This document shows, piece by piece, positions 25,431 to 36,500 of a stretch of DNA of 64,000 nt (within the stretch, counting starts at the first letter, position 1; each line of letters begins with the position of its first letter). The notes under the pieces were generated by a model that worked only from the letters and a program-made list of their open reading frames with translations, made no database searches and was not told the DNA's origin. The position numbers and the translations under genes were made by a program. The DNA is from Bradyrhizobium sp. 141 (GTDB lineage Bacteria > Pseudomonadota > Alphaproteobacteria > Rhizobiales > Xanthobacteraceae), in assembly GCF_023074055.1 (NCBI RefSeq), contig NZ_JADPKR010000046.1, forward strand, positions 1 to 64,000. The letters are read 5' to 3'.

Positions 25431-26597
25431 TCACCCCAATTGCGAAACCAGCGTAACCAGCTCCGACTGGCGGTGCGCTCCCGTCTTTGAGAAGATCGCT
25501 TTCAGATGGTTGCGGGCGGTTTCGCGCGAGATGCGCAGGTGTTCGGCGGCGCCGGCGAGCGATGCGCCGGTTGCCAGCAGCGCAGCCAGCCGGGATTCCG
25601 CCGGTGTGAGATCGAAGGCCTGGCCAATCAGCGCCTGGTCCGGCGCTGCGCGCGGGACCAGGTTGGACAGGATCAGCATGGCCCGCGCGCCGAGAAAGAC
25701 GGAACGCGCCGCGCCGTCCACTGGCAGGACCCGCAAGACGACCGGTGGCTTTGTCGTCCGGCGGACGAGGATCGGAGAGGCGGGGATGGCGGCGGCATCC
25801 GGCGTCGATCGGATCATGCTGATCAGCTGATCGAGTTTTGTCATCGCCTGCTTGTCGCGGAGAACGAGACGCCGGTCCCTGATGCGAATCTCATCGTCGA
25901 ACCCACGGTCTGCGACCGCGTTCGTGCGCAGGACCATTCCTTCCCGATTGAGGACCAATGCCGGTTGTCGAACCCGATCGAGGACGTCGGTCATCGAGGT
26001 TAGCGCGGCCCGTCCAATCGCTGTCGCGAGCGTGGCGGTCTCGGTCAGGCGCGGCGCCAATTGAGCCAGCAGCTGCTTGTCGCGCGCCTCGAATGCCCCT
26101 TCGCGGCCCGTTCGTTGCAATGTCAGCGCCCACGCTGCGCTGTCCGCCCAGAAGCCGATGCCGGCAAACCACCGGTATCCAAACGGAAACAGCACCTCGT
26201 TGTACATGGGATCGGCGCGGATCTGCTCCGGGGTCATCACATCGTGGTCGGTGACGACCTCACCGGCCATCATGCGCGGAAAGCCCTTGGCGCGCGGGTC
26301 CCTCAAATGCCAGTTGTTCCTGAAGTAGAGATCGGTGGCCTCGGCGATCGATGCGGTGCGTGGAACGTCCGGAGTCCTGATGTCGCTCTGAAGGAGTAGG
26401 GCTGCTGACGCTCCGACCGCCTTGCAGATGTCATCCATGATATCGTGCCAGGCTTCTGGGTTCACGGCAGCCTCGCCAAGCCGATTGAGGACCTTCGACA
26501 GTTCCTCGCCGTCGATTTGATTGGCCTTCACGAGCGGTCCCCCTCCGCTGAGCCTGGTCATCGTTGCAAGCCAACGCGCGTTTGCGCTGGATGCCAT
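25431..26597 (-). CDS. LuxR-type transcriptional regulator between the giant genes
   Basis: The C-terminal 65 residues form a LuxR/GerE helix-turn-helix: FDLTPAESRLAALLATGASL, then AEHLRISRETARNHLKAIFS, then KTGAHRQSELVTLV. The roughly 300-residue N-terminal part starts EELSKVLNRLGEAAVNPEAW and carries a segment resembling PAS-like sensing regions (RVRQPALVLNREGMVLRTNA). It has no acidic receiver pocket, so it is not a classical response regulator. The start is uncertain; ATGs at 26615, 26597 and 26561 and a GTG at 26531 (GGAGG upstream) are possible. It is transcribed away from the second giant gene, with 950 bases between, and is the obvious local candidate to regulate either giant gene. 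Confidence 0.85.
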   Translation of the reverse strand: MASSANARWLATMTRLSGGGPLVKANQIDGEELSKVLNRLGEAAVNPEAWHDIMDDICKAVGASAALLLQSDIRTPDVPRTASIAEATDLYFRNNWHLRDPRAKGFPRMMAGEVVTDHDVMTPEQIRADPMYNEVLFPFGYRWFAGIGFWADSAAWALTLQRTGREGAFEARDKQLLAQLAPRLTETATLATAIGRAALTSMTDVLDRVRQPALVLNREGMVLRTNAVADRGFDDEIRIRDRRLVLRDKQAMTKLDQLISMIRSTPDAAAIPASPILVRRTTKPPVVLRVLPVDGAARSVFLGARAMLILSNLVPRAAPDQALIGQAFDLTPAESRLAALLATGASLAGAAEHLRISRETARNHLKAIFSKTGAHRQSELVTLVSQLG

Positions 26598-27405
26598 GCA
26601 GACACCCCCTGACATTGGGGGCTTTCCGACGCGTTTCCCTGACCGTGATGCTTCGCGAGCAGGCGGTGCGACGCAAGCCCCCCTTGCCTGTTTTTCCTGA
26701 AAAATGGCGCTCGACCAAAGTCTAACGGCATAGTCCCGGCGGAGGAGGCTAGCTGGGCCCGGATGACCCATTCGGGTCATGCGTCAAAACGTGCCGGCGC
26801 TATTCCATGGACGAGGAATAATCTTCCTTCCGGGAATCGAGATGACGTTGCTCTGCGCGAGCCAGATGAGCTTCAGTGTTGGTTTTCTCCTCCCGATGTC
26901 GATCCGCGGGAGATCATGATGCGTCAGAGTGTCGCACGTGACCCAGCGCGACGAACCTCAAATCCTGAACCGGCGCTATCAGCGGTGGTAGCTCATTTGC
27001 TCGGCAGCTTGGGCGATCTCGTCGGGACGAGCCTCATGGCAAGGGCGATCGCTTCGTTCCAGCCCTTGTTGTGCTGCAGTCCGGCAGAGCACCGATCCCC
27101 CGGTTTGCTGAAATCGCGCCCGTTCGCAGATCGGGGACATGCGCTTTCGCAGCTGCACCGTCCGGTTCACACCCAGCTTAAGGTTAGCAGCTGTGCTGCC
27201 TTGACGCAGTCGCGCAACAATGGAAACAATTTGCAATTATCAGAAAAGTTTTTTCGACGGTCGGAAATTTCGACTTCGAGAATTCAGGCGACGCCTAGCA
27301 ACGGGGCAAGGCGTCGCACAATAACAAGACCACGTCATTTCAAACTCGCGCCGTTGGGCTGACGGCGAACCTGAAAAATCGGGAAGTTACGGGAGGGGGC
27401 TCACC
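26598..27405. other. Long upstream region of the second giant gene and the LuxR regulator
   Basis: About 800 bases between divergent genes. A frame across 26763-27362 has a translation that does not look like a protein (Pro/Ser/Arg-rich with no pattern). I see no strong palindrome. The length would suit a complex regulatory region. Confidence 0.45.
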
Positions 27406-27465
27406 ATGAGCGACCGCACGACGTCACGCGTGGCGTCCATATCGCGTTCCGCTTTCGACGATTGA
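27406..27465 (+). other. Possible 19-codon upstream reading frame with a strong ribosome binding site
   Basis: ATG at 27406 is preceded by GGGAGGGGG six bases away and encodes MSDRTTSRVASISRSAFDD before a TGA. It ends 83 bases before the second giant gene. It could be a translated leader or a coincidence. Confidence 0.25.
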
Positions 27466-27548
27466 AGATTTTTCCATCCGCACAACGCAAGCCGCTTCCG
27501 CGCGCTCGCGAGCAAAGCCTGTTGTCATATCGAGAAAGATGAATCGCC

Positions 27549-30500
27549 ATGATCATTAACGGCACCAATGCAAACAATCAGATCACCGGCACCAGCTCGG
27601 CTGACATCATCAATGCAAGGGATGGCAACGATACCGTCGGCGCCGGGGGAGGCAATGACCTCATTCAGGGCGGCAACGGCAACGACAGCATAAATGCCGG
27701 TGCGGGCAACGACATCATCGACGCCGGCAACGGCAATGACACGGTGGATGGCGGCACCGGTAACGACATCATCCTCGGCGGCAACGGCAACGATACGCTG
27801 CTCGGTGGGGCGGGCAACGATCTGATCGCCGGCGACAACGGCGACGATATCATCGATGGCGGCGCCGGCACCGATATCGTCAGCGGCGGCAATGGCAACG
27901 ATATCCTGATCTATCGCGTTTCGGAGAACGTGGATTCTGTCGATATCTACGACGGCGGCAAGGGCCAGGACACGCTCCGCCTCGTCGTCACGCAAGAGTT
28001 CGCGAACTCGGCTTCGTTCAGGTCCGATCTTGCGGCAATCCAGGCACTTATCGCTCGATATGGCAGCGCAAACTACGCGTTCAATAGCTTCGATCTGGCC
28101 GTCGTCTCGATCGAAAAGGTCGAGGTCGTCATCGAGGGCCCGACCAATCACGCGCCGGTTGCAGTCGCGGATATCGCCTCCCTCAAGGAGGACGTGACGA
28201 CCGTTGCCAGCGGCAGTCTGCTCGCAAACGACACGGACGCCGATGCCGGCGACACCCACACCGTGTCGGCCGTGTCCGGAGGCACGGACAACGGCACCAC
28301 GATCACCGTGGTCGGCACCTATGGAACGCTGGCGGTCACCAAGGCGACCGGCGCCTACACCTACACGCTCAACAATTCCAGCGCGTCCGTGCAAGCGCTC
28401 GCCGGAGGCCAGCAGGTGACGGAGCAGTTCACCTACACGAATGCCGACAACCACGCAGGAACGGGCTCGTCGACGCTCACCGTGACCATCACCGGCAGCA
28501 ACGACCTGGCCACGATCACGGTGTCCGGGAGCCAGGATATCTCGGTGACCGAGGCCGGGAGCGTGGCCGGCGATCCCAGCGCGTCGGGCCAGCTTGCGGT
28601 GCACGACGTCGACAATGGCCAAAACCATTTCGCGGTCCCGGCCTCGCTGGCCGGCACCTACGGCAATTTCACGTTCAATGCGGCGACCGGGGCCTGGACC
28701 TATACGCTCGATCCCGTGAAGTCGAATCCGCTCGCCGCAGGACAGCAGGTCACGGACACCCTGACGGTTGCCTCGGCCGACGGTACCGCGACCCGCGATA
28801 TCGTGGTGAACATCACGGGTACCAACGACGCAGCCGTGATCGGCAATGTGGCCCAGCACGATGTTACTGAGGACGGCGTCCTGACGGCGTCCGGCACGTT
28901 GTCGATCAACGATGTCGACCAGAACCAGAATTCGTTCCAGACCGGCGTCGTCTCGACGCCCGGCAATCTCGGGACGCTGACGATCGGCACCGATGGCGCC
29001 TACAGCTATTCGGTTGCCAACAATCTCGTTCAATATCTCGGCCAGGGCGAGACCCGCGACGAGGTCTTCACCGTCAAGGCTCAGGACGGCACAACCAAGG
29101 ACGTGACGTTCACGATCCACGGCGTCAACGATTCCGCCGATATCGGCGGTCTTACTCAGCACGATGTCACGGAAGATGGTCAGCTCACCGCATCTGGCCA
29201 GCTCGCGATCAGCGATGCCGACCAGAATCAGGCGGCGTTTCAGGCGGGCCAGATCACGGCACCCGGGAACCTCGGCACGGTGACGCTGCTGGCCGATGGC
29301 CATTACAACTATTCGGTCGACAACACCGCAATTCAGTATCTCGGCGCCAACGAGGTCAAGACGGAGACCTTCACGGTCAAGTCCGTCGATGGCACGACCA
29401 AGAACATCAGCTTTGACATCCATGGCGCGCAGGACGCGCCTCATCTGAGCGTTCAGGACTCATCGGGCGCCGCCGATCAAATCATCACCCTCCATATCGC
29501 GGCGAGTAAGATCGACCAAAGCAGCGCCTTGTCGGTGAAGATCGAGGGGGTGCCGTCGAGCTTTACGGTCCAGAATGGCGCGGCGATCGGAGAGGGCACC
29601 TGGCTGGTGACGGGCGACTCAATTCAGAACGTCGTCCTGATCCCGAACCATGCCGTCGGCAGCCCTGATCCGATCACACTGAAAATCACCGCTATTTCCG
29701 ACGACGGCGTTCATCAGGCGGTGAGCTCGGCCGAGCTCTCGCTGGCCGTGACGCCCGGTGCCAACGAGATCAACGCGCTTGATATCGACGGCTATATCGG
29801 CGGCGCGACCGTTTTTGCCGACGCCAATAACAACGGAATACTCGACGCAGGCGAGGCGTTCACGACGACGCGGGCTGATGGCAGTTTTACGTTGGCGGGC
29901 GGATCCGGTCCGCTCGTGAGTATCGGCGGTGTCGACATCTCGACGGGATTGCAGGTCGCCGGCGTGCTCAGGGCGCCGGAGGGATCGACCGTCATCACGC
30001 CGCTGACGACGTTGATCGTCGCGCTGGTCGACAGCACGGCAAACGGTGCGACTCCCCTCACCGTGGACCAGGCCATCAGCGCCATTGCGGCCGCTTTCAA
30101 CGTCGATCTCGCCGCTGATCCCCAAAACCCCATTGACCTGCTGTCGTACGATCCGGTGCCCGCTGCCGTGACCGGCAATGCGACGGCGACGGCGGTGCTT
30201 GCCGCGGCCATCCAGGTCCAAAGCACGGTCGCGCAGGTGTCAGCGGTCGGCGTGGAGCCCGACGCGGTCATTACAGCCATTGCAGGCGCGATTACCGCGT
30301 CTCAGACCGTTCCCAACGCGCCGACCTTCAATCTGGCGTCTTCCGATACCGTTCAAAGCGTTGTCACGCTCTCCGGCGTCAGCACTGCAGCCGCCGCGAC
30401 GGTTATCGAGGTCGTCGCTGCCGCGAACGACAGCATTCAGTCGGCCACGAACGTCACTGAACTGGCGCAGGCCGGCCAGGTCGCCCAGGGCGAGGCCGCC

Positions 30501-33500
30501 GACCAATTGGCCGCGACGGACTTCTCCGACCCGGATTCGGTGACTGAGCTCACGACGCTCTACGTCGACAACCTCGACCAGCAGGTCCAGGATGCCGTGC
30601 TGACCCCGGTCGGTAACGCCTTGTTCGGCTCGCTTGGCGATGACGTGCTTTCGGGCGGAAGCGGCAACGATCTGATCGATGGCCAGGACGGCAACGATCG
30701 TCTCAGCGGCGGTGACGGAAACGACATCCTGTTTGGCGGAGCCGGCAAGGACTACCTCACCGGCGGTTCCGGCAACGATATCCTCGACGGCGGCCCGGGC
30801 TTCGACCGCGCCGTCTATACCGACGCAACCGGCGGCGTCACGATCAACCTCGCGGCGGGAACGGCGTCCGGCGCAGGCGTGGGGACAGACACGCTCGTCA
30901 ACATCGAAGCGGCCATCGGCAGCGACTTTGCCGATACGTTCAACGGAGCCGGCTTCACCGGCGATGCCCATGTCCCGGGGAGCCCCGTCGGTTACAACGA
31001 GTTCGAAGGCAAAGGCGGCGACGACACCATCATCAGCAACACCAACAGCCAGGGTGCGGAGCTGACACGCGTCTCCTATGTCAGCGCCACCGGGGCGGTG
31101 ACGGTGGATCTCGCAGCCGGTTATGCGCAGGGTGATGCATCGGTGGGCCACGACACGCTCGTCGGGTCCGGCTTCAACGGCGTCTGGGGCTCTGCGTATA
31201 ACGACACGATTCTGGGTAGCAACAATCCGATGTTCACCGCGGAGGTGTATGCGGGTCTTGCGGGCAACGACTATATCGACGGTCGCGGCGGCTACGACCG
31301 GGTGGACTACAACGTCGATCCGAACACCACGACGGGTATTACCGTCAATCTCGCCGCCGGATCTGTGACCGGCGATTCGACCGTTGGGACGGACACGCTG
31401 CGCGGGATCGAGGCGATCCGCGGCACCAACTTCGTCGATACTTACAATGCCGCAGGTTTCGGCTCGGGCAGCGTCAACGCCGGCTCGAACGGGACATTCA
31501 ATGAGTTCACCGGCAATGGCGGCGACGACACCATTACCGGCAACGGCTTTACCCGGCTCGGTTTCAACAACGCAACCGCCGGAGTTCAGGTCGACCTCGT
31601 CACCGGCATTGCCACCGGCGATTCATCCGTCGGCACCGATCACTTTACCGGCGTCAACGCCGTCCAGGCTTCGATGTTCGACGATACGCTGCTCGGCGGC
31701 GCCACCAACGACACCTTCACCGGCCTTGCCGGCAACGATGACATCGACGGCCGCGGCGGCTTCGACGTGTCATCCTACAATAACATCTTCTTCACCACGG
31801 GAAGCATCACCGTCAATATGGCGGCTGGTATCGTCACCGGAGATGCGTCGAACGGCACGGACACACTTCGTTCGATCGAAGGCATTCAGGGCACCAATTT
31901 CGCCGATACCTACGATGCGACCGGTTACGGCGTGGCCGGGGCCAATATCGGCAACAACGGCACGTTCAACCAATTCGAGGGCCTCGGCGGTGACGACGTC
32001 ATCACCGGCAACGGCAACACGCGCCTGATCTTCGCCAACGCGACCGGCGGGGTGACCGTCAATCTCGCGGGCGGCAGCGCCACCGGCGACAGTTCGACCG
32101 GCAACGACACCTTCACGGGTGTCAACAGCGCGCTCGGTAGCGGTTTTGACGACGTTTACGACGCGACGGGATTTACTGGCGTCAACGCGAACTTCAACTC
32201 GTTCCAGGGCAACGCCGGAAACGACACCATCTCCGGCAACGGCAATACGCAGATTCAGTATGGCAACGCCACCGGTGCCGTGAGCATCAACCTCACCGCC
32301 GGCACAGCCGTCGGCGACGGCTCGGTCGGCCACGACACCATCACCGGTGCCGTGTTCAACGTTCTGGGGTCGAATTTCAACGACACCATCATCGGCAGCG
32401 CCAGCAACGACAGCCTCTCCGGCAGCGTCGGTAACGACACTCTGGATGGTCGCGCCGGCAACGACTTCCTCAGCGGTGGCGCCGGAACGGACACTTTCGT
32501 CTACGCGACCGGTGGCGGATTCGACTTCATCCAGGACTTCGTCCATGGCCAGGACAAGATCGATCTGACCGGTGTGTACGGCATCTTCAGCCTTGCCGAT
32601 CTGCAATCGCATGCGGCGCAAATCGGCTCCAACACGGTCATCACGTTCAGCTCGGGTGACGGCCTCACGCTTCAGAACGTCGATCTGAACAGCCTGACGG
32701 CGAGCGATTTCCTGTTCGGCACCCCGGCCGCTCCGATTGTCGGCGACGACAACGCGAACGATCTCGTCGGAACCGCCAATGCCGAATCCATCAGCGGTCT
32801 CGGCGGCAACGACCGCCTCCAGGGCCTCGGCGGCAGCGACCTCCTGGATGGCGGCCTCGGCTTCGACCGCGCCATCTATACCGACGCGACCGGCGGCATC
32901 ACCGTCAACCTCGCAGCCGGCACCGCCTCGGGGCCAGGGGTCGGCACCGATACGCTCATCGGCATCGAGGGGGCGGTCGGCAGCAACTATGCCGACACGT
33001 TCAATGCGGCCGGGTTTACCGGCTCGACCGGTCTGCCCGGCGCCGCAGCCGGACAGAGCGAGTTCGAAGGGCGCGGCGGCGACGATATTGTCATCGGCGA
33101 TCTCAATGCCCTGGGGCAGGCAGTCACGCGGCTGTCCTATCTGGGAGCAACCAGCGCGGTCACGGTCGATATCGGGGCAGGGACCGCAGATGGCGATGCC
33201 TCCGTCGGCCACGACACCTTCTCCAACGTCTCAACGGTATGGGGATCGGCCTATAACGACACGTTCTACGGCAGCGACAATGCGGCCTTTACCTATGAGA
33301 CCTATGAAGGCCGCGGCGGCGACGACTATATCGATGGCCGCGGCGGCTACGACCAGGTCACCTACAATTCGGACACGACGACCACGTCGGGTATCTATGT
33401 TCACCTCGCTGCGGGCACGGTGAACGGCGACGCGACGGTCGGCACGGATACGATTCGCAACGTCGAGGCCGCCCGCGGCACCAATTTCGACGATACCTTC

Positions 33501-36500
33501 GATGCGACCGGGTTCGGTCAGGTCGGCGCGATCAATGTCGGCTCCTCCGGCACCTTCAACGACTTCGCCGGCGCCGGCGGCGACGACACCGTCATCGGCA
33601 ACGGCTCCACCCGCTTGAACTACCAGATCGCCGCCTCGAGCGTCAGCGTCGACCTCGAGACCAGCGTCATCGGGGCCACGAATGCGGTCACGGTGACCGG
33701 CAGCGCCACAGGCGCGACCGAGGGCACCGACAGCTTCACCGGCGTCAATGCGGCGCAGGGTTCGACCTTCTCCGACACGCTGCTGGGCAGCAGCTTCAAC
33801 AACAACTTCACCGGTCTCGGCGGCGACGATTACATCGACGGCCGCGGCGGCTTCGACGTTGCCATCTACAACAGCCTCAGCACGGTCACGAGCGGTGTGA
33901 GCGTCGACATGGCGGCGGGCACGGCGACCGGCGACGCTTCGATCGGCACCGATACGCTGCGCTCGATCGAGGGCATTCAGGGCACGGGCTACGCCGACAC
34001 CTATGCGGCAATTGGTTACGGCCAGGCCGGTGCGCTCAATATCGGCAACAATGGCGGCTTCAACCAGTTTGAAGGCTTAGGCGGGGATGACCAGATCACC
34101 GGCAACGGCAACACGCGCCTGCTCTACACCAATGCCACCAGCGGCATCACCGTCAGCCTGAACGCCGGCTCGGCAACGGGCGACGTGTCTGTAGGACATG
34201 ACACCTTCGCGGGCGTCAACAGTGTCTATGGCAGCAATTTTTCCGACATTTACGATGCAATAGGCTTCGTCGGTTTCAATTCCTTCCAGGGGTTGGCCGG
34301 CAACGATCTCATCTCCGGCAACGGCAGCACGCAGCTGCTGTTCGCGAATGCGTCCTCTGGCGTAGTCGTCAACCTCGCAAACGGGTCCGCAGACGGCGAC
34401 GGTTCGATAGGGCACGACACCATTGTGGGAGTGACCAACGTCTCGGGCTCGAACTTCAACGACACGGTCACCGGCTCCAACGGCAACGACCAGCTGTTCG
34501 GCAACGGCGGCAACGACCTGCTCAGTGGCGGTGCCGGCAACGATGCCCTGAACGGCGGCATCGGTGCAGACACATTTGTCTACGCCATCGGCGGCGGTGC
34601 CGACATCATCGGCGACTTCGTGCAGGCGGACGCCGACAAAATCGACATCACGGGAGTCCCGGGTGTCTCGACGCTTGCCGACATCCAGACGCTTGCCACC
34701 CAGCAAGGGTCGAACACCGTCATCAACTTCGGCAATGGCGACACCCTCACTCTGCTGAACGTGACGTTGTCGAACCTCACCGCCGCTGACTTCATTCTGG
34801 GGCAAGGCGTCCACCTCACCGGCGACGCTGGCGCAAATACGCTGATCGGCACCGCCTACGCCGACAGCCTGAGCGGCCTCGCCGGCAACGACCGCCTCAA
34901 GGGCCTCGATGGCAATGATCTGCTCGATGGCGGCCTCGGCTTCGACCGCGCCGACTATGTCGCGGCCACGGGAGGCATCACCGCCAATCTCGCGGCAGGC
35001 TCCGTGACCGGTGCGGGCGTCGGCACCGATGCGCTGACGAATGTCGAGGGCATCGTGGGCAGCGACTACGCCGATACGTACAACGCGACCGGCTTTGCGG
35101 GCGATACCGGCATTGCCGGCACCAATGTGGGCTTCAATGAGTTCGAAGGCCGCGGAGGGGACGACACCATTACGGGAGCAATGAACAGCCTGGGCGCGCT
35201 GCTGACGCGCATCTCTTATGCCAACGCGGCGGGCAGCGTGACCGTGGATCTAGCCGCACATTCGGCGATGGGAGATGCTTCGGTCGGGACCGATACCTTG
35301 GTGGGCTCTGGCTTTGCCGGGATCGTCGGCTCCGGATATGCCGACCAACTGCTCGGCAGTGCCAATGGTCCCGGGACCGTGGAAGTCTTCGAAGGCCGCG
35401 CGGGCAATGACTTCATCGATGGGCGGACCGGCTTCGACCGCGCGGACTACGCGCTCGATCCCGCCGCAGCAGGCGGTATCGACGTCCAGCTGGCCTTGGG
35501 TATTGTGACGGGCGACGCCGCGACAGTCGGCACCGACACGCTTAAATCGATTGAATCCGTGCGCGGATCAAACGACGTGGACACCTTCAACGCCACCGGC
35601 TTCGGTGCGGGCAGCACAAATGCCGGGTCCAACGGGACCTTCAACGAATTCATCGGCATGGGGGGCAACGACAACATTGTTGGTAACGGCAACACGCGTG
35701 TTGCGTTCACCAACGCAACCGGTGCGGTGATCGTCGATCTTCTGGCGGGGACGGCGAGCGGTGACGCATCCACGGGCCTCGATACGTTCAACGGCGTCAA
35801 CGCCGTGATGGCCTCGATGTTCAACGACACCATTCGCGGCAGCAATAGCACCGCGACTACGGAGAGCTTCACCGGCCTTGCCGGCGACGACGTCATCGAC
35901 GGCCGCGGCGGCTTCGACATCATCAGCTACAACAACATTTACTTCTCCACCGGCGCTGTCACCATCGACTTCACAGCGGGCACCGCGACCGGTGACGGCT
36001 CGATCGGCAATGATACGTTCCGCGGGATCGAGGCTGCCCAGGGCACCGCTTTCAACGATGTCTTTACGGCCACGAATTTCGGCGCTGTTGGCTTCCAGAA
36101 CGGCGCAACCAACAACGTCGGCAACAACGGCAATTTCAACCAGTTCGAAGGCCTGGCTGGCAACGATATGATCACCGGCAACGGCAACACCCGCATCATC
36201 TATTCCAGCGCGACCGATGCCGTGACGGTCAACCTGCAGGCGGGGACTGCGACCGGCGGCAGCTCGATCGGTACCGACACCTATGTCGGCGTCAACAGTG
36301 CGACCGGCAGCAACCTGAACGACACCTACAATGCCGCGGGCTTCACCGGCGTGACCTCGGCCGGATCGTTCGGGACCTTCAACCTGTTTGAAGGCCTCCT
36401 CGGCAACGACACCATCACCGGCAACGGCAATACGCGCGTCTCGTATTCTCAGGCGAGCGGGGGCGGCGTTTCCGTCGACCTATCGACGGGAATTGTGGGC

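Noticed and set aside
26763..27362. Plus-strand frame of 199 codons upstream of the second giant gene
   Set aside because: No protein-like pattern, no ribosome binding site, low-complexity Ser/Arg/Pro composition.
27525..29444. Minus-strand frame of 639 codons opposite the start of the second giant gene
   Set aside because: It mirrors the RTX and VCBS codons (repeated D-I-V and A-V-A runs) and has no recognisable domain; the plus-strand protein has clear families.
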